Shown piece by piece: positions 31,009 to 43,074 of a DNA stretch of 64,000 nucleotides. The DNA is from Galerina marginata. Taxonomy: Eukaryota > Basidiomycota > Agaricomycetes > Agaricales > Galerinaceae. The stretch's first letter is position 1, and every line of letters starts with the position of its first letter. The translations under genes were made by a program, and so were the position numbers. Location: the NCBI GenBank assembly GCA_023014335.1, contig JAECYW010000008.1, positions 2,914,001 to 2,978,000 on the forward strand, read 5' to 3'. Below the pieces are notes generated by a model. That model was not told the origin of the DNA and ran no database searches. It worked only from the letters and a program-made list of their open reading frames with translations.

Positions 31009-32653
31009 TCATCGAACACCTTCAATCCAATTTCCTTCTTCTAGGTCTGATCGTAACCGGTATTTCCATCGGCTACCGCGACAGCCAGTGTTTGCATCCC
31101 AGAAAAGGAACTGTACTGCCATGTCTTTAAGCCAGGTCCTATCCGCTGGGCTTGTCAAAGAGCGATATTTCTGGGCAGCAGGCCCGCTTAGAAAGACCAG
31201 TGTTTGTAATGCATTGGGACCAGCAAATTCTGGGCCTTCTAATCCCAACCTTGACCGCAAAAAGCAAGCAAGGTCTTCACTATCGATGCTTTCACGTGGG
31301 ACCTCGCGAAAGTCGAGGGAAAGTAAACGAAGGCGAGGAAGGAGAGGAATTACTGAACTCTCCTGCGTGCGGTTGAGCTCTAAAAAAAATCTATCAAAGT
31401 CAATACAGTCCTGTATATCGAGTTCCTCGAGATCGGACAACTGCAAGAGGAGTTCTACGAGTCCATGCTCGGAGAGATGACTGAAAAAAATAGAGAGCCG
31501 ACGAAGATGCCGCATTCCTTTGTGTACATTGTCTAAATCCTCCAGAGATCGGTAGTCGAACCCAAAATCTGATTGATGGAAAGAACCCAAGCGGAAGGTC
31601 GTCAATGCGGGTGTGTCCATGTCACGAAATATGCCGGAGTTAAGCGCGCATCCTCGGTAAAGCACAATAGTGAGAGTTGTCAGATATGGAAGAGTAAATG
31701 GCGAGGGCGCACCCTGTACAAGAGGCATTGAAGACGTGGAAGGAAGCCAGGGATCGGTATCGCAGTGAAATACCGCACCTTGCAGACTTGGGCATGCTCG
31801 TAGGATGTCCAAAAGCATCGTGGAGTTGAAAGTGCGCGTTGAGAGATGTGTGATCTGCTTCCAGATTTGGATGGACGCCTGGATGTTGGAAAAAGTAAGG
31901 TCGTGGCTTGACGGGCTGTCCAGGGCAATACGGCGAAGGTTCGGAGCGAAACTTGTGATGGCGGCCAAAAATTTCCGTTGGGCGTTATACCGAGAGAGGT
32001 CGCAGACAAGGGAATGAAGGCCATCGAAAGTTTGGGAAGAAAGGCATTTAAACAAGTGCGGAGTAAGCCCTTCAAGATGTTCCACCATCTTGAAGTACCC
32101 CGGCTGGACGTTTGTGCGGAGCTGACTGCACGGGAGACAGGGTCTGGGTGCTGGTGCACTGCACTGTGGAGATTCAACTAGCAAGAGGGAGAGCGGCAAA
32201 CCGCGTGCGCATTCTATCCATCTTTTCACTATTGTCCAAAACCCCTTGTTTTCGCTGCTAGCTTTTGAGTTCGGGACTGTAGGAAGCTGAATGGTGAGTG
32301 AGGTCCAAATCGATGGCATCGCCATTGCGGATCGCCTCCACAGGGAGGATACCGAGCACAACTGCAGGACAGCCAGGTTTCGCGCGTGCGACAATTCCCT
32401 TGGAATGACTAGCAAGAAGAATTCTTCGAGAATTTCATTTGGGAGGTGACTGATAGGGCTCGTGGTGGAACAGGAGCCGACTTGAGCGTCGTCCGGGCCC
32501 TTGGATCTCCTTTGCTTTATCCTTGCAGAAAGTTTTTGAAGTTTCTTCAATACCAGAGAGGATATACCGATAGGATTGTGTCTAGAAGGCTGAAATACGC
32601 CGTTATAACGCAGCTGGCGAGTAGGGATCAATCTAAGTGAATGCACTCACCAT
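31009..32653 (-). CDS. F-box protein, family 2 copy 2, with start-codon intron
   Basis: The ATG is at 32653-32651 and is followed at once by GTGAGT; a 61-bp intron (32650-32590) ends in TATTTCAG, and exon 2 is 32589-31009, giving 527 residues. Without splicing the ATG runs into a stop after five codons, and the longer upstream frame has no ATG, so the intron is needed. The F-box is SHLPNEILEEFFLLVIPREL...LQLCSVSSLWRRSAMAMPSIW. Colinear with the protein at 19710-21308 along its length, with an insertion of about a dozen residues before the F-box. The 5' flank is also duplicated. Probable SCF adaptor. Confidence 0.82.
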
Positions 32654-33316
32654 ATTTACCGAGGATGAATTGTATGTGCCTAAAGGGTTGGACAATTCAT
32701 GGACCTATGGATCTATTTGCACCTTCTCTATGTACCTAAGATAGGGAGCAAATCCGGGGAAGGTTTTGGTCCAGTAAAACCTGTTGCACAGGTCACGGAG
32801 ATTGGGAGATCAATTGCATTGCGCGCTGTCAAACGAGGGACCGCTGGACGTCATACTGATTACGATAATATTAGCGTGAGATGGGAACCTTGCTAGTCGT
32901 CCGAGCAAGGTCTGAGGACACTGAGTGAGTGAGTGTTAAAGGAACCTCACCTCGACGAAATGTAATTGACGTTCCGAAATGGTCCGAAAAGCCGCTTAGC
33001 CGATGGGCGCTTTGGCCAAGCTTTGGCAACGTTTGTTCACAAAATCGGAATGCCACTGGAAGATGCAAAAGATACACATTTTGCTGATACGCCTTCACAG
33101 AATCAATTGCCAGTCCGTATATGGACGATGCTCAGCTCGTGCCAAGCATCTAATTCTGGATCGCATTTATCTCGGGGACACCCAACGCCGAATGTGCCAT
33201 CTCATGTCATTTTGTAGCCAATTAGTCACACATCGCACATCGGTCAAGGCAGTGCCAGCAACCACTAGTAATCATAATATGCAGTGTAAAGACTCTCGTT
33301 CAATATCCCTCTTCCC

Positions 33317-35074
33317 ATGATGCTACGCATCTTCGTCGTCCTATGCTTCCTTCATGGGGTTATAGATATTGACGCCTTTCCTCTCTCAGAATTCACATCA
33401 ATCCAGCAACAAACGGACATCACTTCATCCAGACCCCAGGACTCAGGATGCTTCTGTGCGGATAATCGGTCAAGACTGGATATTTTTTGGAGCTGCCTCG
33501 TGACGATCTTTGCGTGCTCGTGGGTATCAGTCCATCCCAATATCACGCCGGGAAAGGGTTGGTGGAAGAAGTTCCTTCTCCGCCTGGAGTTAATGTTATG
33601 GTCAATTCTCTGCCCTGAACTCCTCATATCATGGGCAGCGGAGCAGTGGGTGGTAGCTCAACATCTCGCTCGGAATTATGCAAGTGGGTGTTTATACTCT
33701 AGCTACTCTCTCAGGCTTGGTTGAATATATTTTGAATTTATGCAGAGGACGGATGGACAAAGGCCCACGGATATTTTATTCAAATGGGAGGTTTTACTTT
33801 GTACGAAGGGGACAGAGAAGTATGCCCACTACGGCCAAATCACCTCGCAGGTCTCCTCGAGAATAAAATGATATCGATACCCTCGATCACAGAAAAGGAA
33901 ATTCAGGACAGAAGTAAAGGGGACGGTCTCTCGAAGGCTCTTGTCATCCTTCAAACGACCTGGTTTATCACTCAATGCATTGCACGGAAGGCCCAAGGTC
34001 TCCTCATCAGCGAGCTTGAGCTTGTAACACTCGCATTCGCCGCTCTAAATGGCCTTATGTACTTCTTCTGGTGGAATAAGCCCCTTGATATCCAAACCAC
34101 TGTGCCCGTTTACATCACATTACCGCCTTCAGCTGGTGCGTCAGAAGGGAATTCTATTCAGAGCGAAGGTGTGTAAATTAAATATTTGCGATATGAAGTA
34201 CAGGGAAATTTATACATCGTCCGCAGTTGTCAAGTTCGAGGAAAGCGCACATTTTGGGCGAGACGAAAGCACAACTTTTCAAACTGAAGACCCGCGCTAT
34301 GATCAAACGAGGACTAGAACAGTTGACGATGAACATACAATGGCTTCCAGTAAGGAGGGAAGCTCAAATTTTGACAGTATAAATCAACAAGGTTTTTACC
34401 CTGAATAGAACAGGACATTATTGGGGTACTTAACGGCATTTGTAGAACCCGGTAAAGAGATTGGACTGGAACAACCTTTCGAAATACAATCACAAATGCG
34501 CCCAAGGAACACTTTTACCGGGTTATGTCATCAAACCTGGTGGATCCTTCTGGGCGTCCTCTTCCGCTGGCCGCTCCAAGCAGTTGTTACGATCAACCGT
34601 AGAATTGCAGAAATAATGCCGTGTAACACCACCATACCCCCCATCTCAATTCCCGGTCAGGATTTCATGCTGCCAATTCCGGCTGAGGTAGTGTCTCCTC
34701 GGGAGAAAGTTGTTTTGCCCTTCGTGTTTCCGATTGTTGCCATTATCTTTGGTTCAATACATTGCGCGGGGTGGGATTTATTTTTTCTCTCGCTTTTGGA
34801 ACGCAACCTCTGGCGCGTATCTTCCGTGATTATTGTGGGTGTGCCTGCAATAGAGCTGATTCCTCTATTTCTTATGAGGGGTTTCTATCGTGATCCACAG
34901 CATTTCCAGATGTCGGCGTATCTCCAGAACCTGCTGACTATGATACATCTAATTCTTCCTTTCTATTTCTTGACCAGAATTTCCCTCTTAGCAGTCGCAC
35001 TTACTTCACTTCGAGACCTTCCACCAGGAACGTCGGCAGTCGTACAATGGACTTCGTTTATTCCCCACATTTAA
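33317..35074 (+). CDS. Multi-pass membrane protein copy 2 (intact, unnamed family)
   Basis: Exons 33317-33683, 33746-34168, 34227-34391 and 34446-35074, all in phase, 527 residues. Hydrophobic segments: N-terminus RIFVVLCFLHGVIDIDA (possible signal peptide), LDIFWSCLVTIFACSWVSV, LMLWSILCPELLISWAA, KALVILQTTWFITQCIA, LVTLAFAALNGLMYFFWW, FVFPIVAIIFGSIHCAGWDL, VIIVGVPAIELIPLFLM and LLTMIHLILPFYFLTRISLL. A soluble THGFFIQMGGF-like loop (here KAHGYFIQMGGF) and an ITEKEIQDRSKGDGLSKAL segment separate the two halves. The C-terminus is VVQWTSFIPHI. No enzyme or transporter motif is recognisable; function unknown. The third exon is variable and hydrophilic among copies. Confidence 0.82.
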
Positions 35075-35340
35075 TTGAATTATTCACACTCCCGGTGATA
35101 GTGTACCTAAATTTCAATTCAAGTTGTTAGCTTACACCGGTCTTCAAACATCTCAAGCATGCATTTCTACGCCGTTTAAGTCTCAATGGTGGTTGAGCGC
35201 GACGCTCAAGCTCCAGCCCCTGTCTACTGCTTCCCAGTCGGGAAGTCGAAGTTGATGCAATGACCGGATCAACCGGAAGTGACTTTCCGATTTTCAACCG
35301 CCCCGTCTCGATGTCCTCTCCCAACATTCTCTGATTTTCT

Positions 35341-36176
35341 GGCGGTCCAACTATAGGTGTGGCCTCGAGGAAAAGAATTAATTAATTAATTCATCGCAGA
35401 GAGAGAAAGGGGAGGGAGAAAATAATATACTCGCTCACGGATTGAATGTAAATTCTCAGTATCTCTTTTAGTTTGAACCTCGTAGGTAGCGAGATAGAAT
35501 GCGCCAAAAAGATGGAATTTTTCCGGCGCCTGCGGCGCGATATTCGGGTGCCCAAAAGGCACCGCGGAAAACTCATTTACGCGCGCTTGTGCTAAACAGC
35601 CGCGCCGGTGAGATAAAATTTTAGCATAGAATACTATTACCTTACTATATCTCTTAGAATACGCTTGTTTTAATATTTAATCATCGAATCAGTCCAGGAT
35701 CAGCGGGTTCCAAGCCTCAAAATGGTAGAAAACAGTGTTTTGCACCGATTTCTAGACAGAATTTTGTGCTATTCATAAATTTGAATCGGCCAATATGCTT
35801 CTCTATTTATTAGTTCCAATTGACTCCATTTTTGTAGAAGGAAGTGGCATATTCATCCTTAAATGGTCAATTTACTAACCAGATTCACCAGTGAAGTTAT
35901 TGAAAGAATTCATTTACTACGTTACATTATATGCACATGGTCTAAAAGCCATTTATACTTGTATTTAAATAGTCAGAGAACATATCTGAAATTTTTAGCT
36001 TGATCCCAGGTATGTGGAAGGCAGCAGAGCCTCGTCGAGGCGCTCTCTCTGCCAAATTTCAGCTTCCTAATGAAGTAAGTCGCGTTAGCTAATGCGGTAA
36101 GTCGTGCGAACAAATGTAGTAAGTCAATTCAAACTCAGTTACCTTTAAGGCAGGCCACACCTATAGTTAGACCGCC
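35341..36176. mobile_element. Non-autonomous DNA transposon with 8-bp TSD (hAT-like)
   Basis: Terminal inverted repeats of about 25 bp: left GGCGGTCCAACTATAGGTGT and following GGCCT; right the reverse complement with one mismatch. Both ends are flanked by the direct repeat GATTTTCT (35333-35340 and 36177-36184). An 8-bp duplication fits hAT-type elements. The 836-bp interior is AT-rich, has an ATTAATTAATTAATT run, and no transposase frame. Confidence 0.85.
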
Positions 36177-36184
36177 GATTTTCT

Positions 36185-38364
36185 TTCTCTTCCAGATCTG
36201 AGGGCTGGACGACGTTGCTGGTGCCGTTAACTACTTGGACGTTGACTCATCCTCCCCAAGCGGACACACCCTACATGATAACAAGGATATTTGGTGGTTC
36301 CGCAATCCTGTGAGGGATTTCGTGAATTGTGCGTCCACGGTTTGGTTGTTTTTTGTATCGCTCCCCATATTTCTTTGTCTTACAGTGCTATACTCACAAT
36401 ATTCCTCTCGTGAGGCCGCACATACCACAAGAATTAGAGGGGCTGCCTCTTACCTACCCTTAATGTGTCGAGGCTGAGTACTGTGAGGTAAGCCTACTGG
36501 TACCCGGCTCAACTCGCACTGGTTCCAACGCACTCATAGTGTCTCTCTGGTAGTTCACCTTCGTTTTCCGTGTCAGACTCCCTGAACTCCGCATTCACCA
36601 CGAGTCTCCATGTCGGGAGACTCCAAGGAGACTCGTCACCCCGGTCTTTCATATTTTAAAAAAAAATTATGTTCGTTCCATTTCTATGTATCCTTTTCTC
36701 CCATGCTCACAAGTCTTTTCTTCAAATCCGCCAATATCAGAATACTCCTAACCTAGCCTTTCTAAGATCCTGATTCACGATCAAGGAAGTTGAACTGATC
36801 CTTCGGTGAGATCTCCCTTGTTTCGCCGTCCTTGTCCAAAATATTTACGAGGACTCTGCTCTAGGTGACACAGCAGCTGGCTTTCCCATTTCTCGTGCAT
36901 AATTTGGTGCAATTCGCCTCTCGTTCGTTAGAGCTTCGGCATGTGCACAGATAGACGATCGCTTTTAGAGTGATGATACGCCTGCGATGCGGATTAACTT
37001 GGGATGAACTGACGACATCTGACTGGTTCTACTAAGAGACGGAGGCAGTGCAGTACGGTTATCCCGGACTTGAGATCAACGCGGCTTTGTTTTGCATCAA
37101 CTCAAGCTCTTATGGCACACATATTCGGAAGACCATCCCAAAGACCAAACCCACGGCATCCCTTTGTGTGTCTTCTCAATGGTTTCCTAGAGTTCATCCT
37201 ACGTATAACCGCATGCTACAATATCTTACGACAAATCCTTGCCCTGTTCTCCGAGGACGTTGACTATTTGGATAATCGAAGGTGGTCATTACATCCAGGT
37301 TCCTCATCGCGATATTTGCTTCCATGGAATAGGTAACGCCTATGCCTTGCCGATCATTGTTGGGAGAAGGTCTTTCGTTGTTTGGACTTGATCTTGCTGT
37401 CCTTGTCACATTGGCAGAAATTGACTTGTGAAAAAGTAGCCTTTCTCGAGTTTCCTTCGCTGTATCGAGACGAACGTATGAAATCCGAGCTCCAGCTTAT
37501 GTGGTTCGTTGGGAACAGAATATGACTGAGTTATGCTCCGAGCTTCGTAGTTTCATGCCTTGCGTAGCCTCACTCTGTCTCTGTGGTGAAGATGAAGCGA
37601 AGTGGGTGGCTTGGAAATCACCATCAACAGGCGCCAAACTGTCAAGCTGTTCTAGATCTTCTGACACTGCCATCTTCCCCACGATGTATCACCGCCCGCA
37701 TCATCAACGAGAAAATCAATGATGCGGATTCTGCTCAATACGAATAAAAGTTATACACGAGCGACAGGATAGGTTCAAGCTTCAGTTGTGATACGACTGA
37801 GAACGTGTGCAATCTGGGCTTGAGTTAGATAATTTGCGAGCGATGGCATCGATAAACTCCATAAGGTTTTTGAAACGTACATCGACATGAATAAGGTTCA
37901 TCAATATCAAGGACTCACGACCAGTAAGCGGTTCTCTTTGGGTTGTGACACTGCTGAGATCATTGGGCGCTTAATGGTCGATTAAGTCGCATTAAGCTAT
38001 GGACTCAGCACCCTAGAGAGAGACGCGAGAACAACCTATGCCGAATCATGGATTCTCTGAAGAGAATACATGACCCGGACCTAGAGCGACTTTCTGAGAT
38101 GAAGAAGTATCTCAGGTGTACTTCATCAACTGCAAATAGGTTGTGGGCGAGGTCACAGTGAAGATTCCGTTAACAAAGTTATCTCGGCGTCCCGAACAGC
38201 AAGAGATAACTGGTAGATAACGATATCAATCAAAATGCTGTACGGGATAATGAAACAGGTACTGAGATTGATAATATTTGTCCTTTAGAAGTTCATTGAG
38301 TTGCTTAAGAGGCCTGAGTGCTTTTCGAATCCTTCACCAGATATCCCCCCCGAGCATCCGAATC
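36185..38364. other. No clear gene; possible decayed coding fragments
   Basis: Coding-like scraps occur at about 37060-37335 and 37430-37560 on the plus strand, broken by stops. A short frame begins MDSLKRIHDPDLERLSEMKK at about 38050. I cannot join them or assign a family. Confidence 0.35.
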
Positions 38365-39349
38365 ATGTACTTACTCTACCGCATGTTTCGAGCGCCAGCA
38401 GGCATCTTTCTTTTCTGCGCCTTTGTGGCCAGTTTATTGGTGTCCCTTTCTATAACACTTCCTACACTTCCGGGAATGGACCTTGTGCGTGTGCGCCTCA
38501 ACCAGACTGGAGAATTGTCCGGAATTTTATCCATATCGAACGCGACCACAACAGAAGGCATTTCAGAAATTCGTGTATGTGTTCAACTGCTTTATCCATC
38601 CATTCCAAGCTCACTGTGATTGGATTCTTTAGTACGGCGTTTGGTAAGGGCTTGCATCGTATTTTTTGTCTGGCCGACCTAACTGCAGTTCAGGGCAGCA
38701 TGCTACTACCCGGTAAATAGCACAAATCGTGCTTGCTTGCCGTCTGGTGGGTATTTTCTTATCCGTGCATATGATGTGTGTTAATGACAACGGTTCTTCT
38801 TCTATTCCACAGGCCTCGGCTACAACGTCACTGTCCAGTTGACAAACGGAAACGCCTCAACAAGCGCTACCGTTACAGCAGCATGGACAAAGATGCTCGT
38901 GGGCCACCCGATCAGTCAGTTCTCCGGTTTCCTTGAAATTTATATTGGGTTGCTGAATAGCAGTCGTTCAGGCTCCGGTGTAATAGCGCTTGCTGTACCT
39001 TTGAGCTTCTGGAAATCCACTCCCATTCTGGGGATGTTTTTCTCGGTTCTCTCCTTCATAGCAGCCGTCGCGACACTGGTCATCGATATCGCCTTTAGTC
39101 TGAACTTGAGAACTCAGATCAAGAAGCTCGACTCAGGCGCCAATACCCACCTCTCTATAGGTACGTTTGTTTATCAATTTTTTCTGCTTGACACTAAAGT
39201 ACAACCACTCGTGCATATCAGGCTTTGGAGTATGGGTCATTGCACTAGCTGGTGTTATCTTGGCCATTTTTTTCTTATGGTGTGGTCGTCGGGTTGCAGC
39301 CAGGAACAAAAGGCTGCTTCCACTAGCAGCCGCTACGGGGAAGATGTGA
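38365..39349 (+). CDS. PalI/SUR7-family four-pass membrane protein
   Basis: Plasma-membrane protein of the type that includes the pH-sensing component PalI/Rim9 and eisosome SUR7 proteins. Exons 38365-38574, 38633-38643, 38694-38746, 38813-39160 and 39222-39349 are all in phase, 249 residues. Exon 2 is only 11 bp; its sequence and phase are supported by the joined reading IRYGVWAACYYPVNST. Membrane segments: one near residues 10-30, an extracellular loop with two cysteines (ACYYP, ACLPSGLGYNV), then FFSVLSFIAAVATLVIDIAF, and a last segment GVWVIALAGVILAIFFLW. The PalI or SUR7 subtype is not resolved. Confidence 0.68.
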
Positions 39350-39739
39350 TATTCCCTACGGTTAAATTCCTTCTACCCGGCCAAGGTTTCAAATAGTAGA
39401 ACGTGTGTAACGAAGAAATATGTAGATGTCTTTACGAACGAATTTGAGACCTGGGTGTTGAACGCGCGAAGGTTTGGTGCTACTCATTATAGCTGCACTT
39501 GAGTTCTCATATTGTTACTGGATCCCAATGTTAAAAATGTATATTGGGCTTTTAAGAGCGCTGTCGGCCCCTTAGATTCAGTTCATAAAGTTTCAGAAAT
39601 AAAAAATGAATGGTTTTGAAGACAAGATTAAAGATCCAAATTCCAGTCACCTGCTCGGGACTGTCCAGAGTTGGCGACTGGATCACCGGTCTGTCACCCA
39701 TGGGCCCTAGCACAAATTCTCCAGATTCACTGATGTATG

Positions 39740-40811
39740 TCAATACCGATCAGTTGCGTCGACTCTGGAGTAACGAAAAAAACATACAAGAAGTGCTTTA
39801 AAAGCTTCGAAGCACTGCAGGACGACACTTCGATTGGCTAACGGCCGCATTCCGAGGTCCGGGTACCTCTTACGGTCCGGGACCGGTGGATAGTATCTTA
39901 GAACGATAGTCTCTTCAGCCGGGTAAGTGGCGGTATTCAATGCATTGAGAAGTGCCACTGTGACGGGAATACGATAAAAAATCGGGGCGGACCCAAACAT
40001 CGAGATGGCAAGTATGTATTGAGATTCGAGTTGTGGCTGGCCTGTTCGCTTGCGACGAAGGTTGTTTACACTGAAGGCAGCGATGGCTTCGGCGATAAGC
40101 TGGGGCTCAGGATCGGCGAATAACTCCTCACGCTGGTGATTGTGTTGAGTACAGCGGTGGATAGTTTCAATATGGTATGAAGCTCGCCTTGTATTCTTCA
40201 ACGAGGAGAAGGAAATCATTGTCGTCCTTCACGCACAGATCACTTTTGGCATCGACATGCTGCCCAGCCATCAGAAAGGAAAACTCTGGCCTTAGGCAGA
40301 CTACGCGATCCGGGTCATCGTAGTTCAACATGCGCAAAATGAATGCAGTGAAATCGTCGACGTGAGATTCCGGAGACTTAGGCCTCTCTACCATTCCCAG
40401 ATATCGAAAGAATAATCGGTCGTCTTTTGCCAAGGGTTGGTTTGGCTTCTCCGTGTTGTTGAGGATCGTCTCAGACACCTGAACCGCGGGAAGCTGAGTT
40501 GTATTGAAGAACGCTGCCATATCAGCATCTACAACCCTTATGTTGAAAGCAAGAAGTTCGTTGCCAGTCCAATCTGAAGCTCGTTTGACAGTTCGTACGA
40601 GGTTTGCCATGGTGGTTGGACCAGTTGAGTCGTTGAGGACAAGTTTTGTTACGTTACGTAATGCGCAACGAAGCAAATATTCCCAATCTGGAATTGTAAC
40701 TGAACTTGAACTGAACCAGTCTCGAACACAGTGACATTGCGACAATCTTTTCTCATCTTTTGATCCTCTCATGCTGTCCTCGAATTCTTGAGCCCTTGGT
40801 TGTTGTTCCAT
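39740..40811 (-). CDS. Uncharacterised agaricomycete protein, possible PD-(D/E)XK fold
   Basis: Exons on the minus strand are 40811-40188 and 40132-39740, 338 residues. The 55-bp intron appears to be GC-AG (AAG, then GCGAGC). It is supported by the joined reading VEEYKREELFADPEPQL, which removes a stop. The stretch GQHVDAKSDLCVKDDNDFLLLVEEYK has the D...ExK spacing of restriction-nuclease-like folds, followed by a helix-rich DPEPQLIAEAIAAF. I recognise this as a widespread agaricomycete hypothetical family; nuclease activity is only an inference. No neighbour suggests a pathway. Confidence 0.6.
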
Positions 40812-43074
40812 TACTTATGGGACTGACAGAGAAACACAAGTGCAAAGTTATGACCGACCATCTACGATCGATTGGCCTCAACCTCGACTTCTCTCCTGCG
40901 CTGACTAGTGCCTAGTCATTTTACTTAGGTTCTATTGTCATTTCTACGACCGATTCCAACTTCTCTGTTCAATCGACTTGAATGAGATGAGGGGTCAGAA
41001 TTTTTGTCATTCTCGTGCCAAATTCTGCTGTGGTGCTTTGTCTAGGTTGCGTCCTTGATCAGAGTTAATTGCCAGAATGGTGAGTGTTCCTCATGCCTTG
41101 CGAGTTTTTGTCCTCCCCATCATTTCCTCATTGATCTTCAGGCTTTAGTTCCGTACTCAAGCGTCATTTCTATAAACTAGTGTTATCTTCCGACTCTTTG
41201 AAGTTTGTGCTCATGGAACTCAAGTACGCTTGCGCCTATATTTCCGTTTCTTCGTCTCAGCCTCCCATTTCCTTCTGCTTGCGCCATAATGTCGCTCTCT
41301 CGAAGTAAGGACATGTGACCACCACGAAAAGAAGGAATAGGTATACCTGGCTCCCGTCAGAAGCCGACGTGAACTCGTCAACTCAACCTAATTCTTCAGT
41401 CGTACCACCTGACTTGTGTCGACTTCATTCCTTCTAGCCCTTTAAACTATTGTCGTATGTTCTTTGAATCGCTGTCTTACTGCCTGTGTTCACTTTCCAA
41501 CTCATCAGGTGGAAATTTCTTCACATGCCGCCCCATCTCCTTAAGTCACGCTTAGACCATGGTGCTGGTGAACCCATCCTGCAGTCCTTGGTTCGGTCGT
41601 AACACCGAATTGTGGATCTCTACACACAGTAGAACGGACAGCTGATCGTCTCTTGCGATATTTTCAACTCATCTGCCTTTCCGGTTCCATGGTTCCGGAG
41701 ACATATGCCTGTGCTGGACATGTAAATTTCTATCCTTGTTATCGCAATATGGGCTATTGAAACCTGTCTCGTCTAGACAATAATTGGGAACCCGGAAGCT
41801 ATTTCGTCCGACATCTGCGCACACCTTCCTTTCTGTTTTAAATATCCTCCATGCTCACACGTCTCTCATACCGCAGGAATTCGAAACACACTTCCGGATT
41901 CATGATACTCGGTGTCATCGTACTTGCCCATTGAACGGACACTTCTTTGGTCAAGCCGCCAAGAGAAGTCGTCTCCCTTTTCCACAGTGCCGGCGTCTTC
42001 AAGTCAAAAATATTGTTCGCGCAACAGCCTGTGGGCTCCTGCCCTCGATTCTGAGTTACACATGCTGTGACGCGTAACATTGGGCGAGCACTTCCTTTCA
42101 AGTTCCGCGCAATTCTGTGCTTCTCTTTGTTCATACTCAACGGAGATACCAAGGACAGCCTCTGGAACGACTCCGAGCTTTCGCGATCTTCTGTTATATT
42201 TATCTGGGTGTGTAGAATGTGAACATAGCCGGTTGGCTATCAATCCAATACCAAGCTCATGCCTAAGTTGTTCTCAATATAGGTAGCCATTTGCGATCGT
42301 GGCTAGTTGAGGTGCCGTGCGCCCGCTGCACTTAAAACTCTCGGGGACAGTATGGTCGCGTGTCGATTAATCGACCTCTCCACGTTTCCGACATAATGCT
42401 GCATTCGGTTCATTTCTTTGCACCATCGGGCTGGTACTTCCTTAATAAAAGCTTCTCGGTGCTAACTTTCTTGCTTCCATTTCTCACCAGTGGCGTATTC
42501 CTGAAATATCTTTAAGAAGTCGGTCTTCTTCATGATTACACTTCCGAATAACAATAGGACCGGTGAGCGGGATCCCCGTCAATTGATTTCGTTTGATCAT
42601 TTCCTTCCTTCACATTTCTACTTGGCCAACTTTCAACTATTGGATGGAAAAATAAATGAAATAACCACCGTTCATTACTTCTGAAATGGACGTCTATTTA
42701 CCGCGCGAGGCAGAGGTAGGTTTGACACTGAACACGGCTCTTTTTTGAATTGTTTTGCGGTGGCCTACCTCTTGACTTTGCCTTTCCAAGGTGCGTTATC
42801 GGCCTCAGATTGTCCTGTAGTTATTCTTGTTAATCGTGGTTCTTTACAGCTACAGTAGCTTTGTGAATTGGAAGCAGAATTTTGATGTACACTTTCAACT
42901 TCTTCATAAAATTGGAAAGGTGGGCACTTGTACGCACAATCGCCAGACGGGTATGTCGGTGACGATTTGCTTTATTTAGAAAAAAAGGCAGTGAAGTGCT
43001 TGTATTAAAGGCATCTTCCTCGAAATTAAAAAGCTCAAAGTCCTGTTTACTAGTGGTCGGATGACCCCAGCATC
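40812..43074. other. Long gene-poor stretch
   Basis: About 2.26 kb, rich in TTCC/TTCT tracts on the plus strand, with only short incoherent frames (for example 41784-42077 and, opposite, 41838-42152). No homology to other parts of the window, terminal repeats or gene found. Confidence 0.5.

Noticed and set aside
41784..42243. Overlapping frames of 80-104 codons on both strands
   Set aside because: No motif, no splice-supported extension and no paralogue; likely chance frames.
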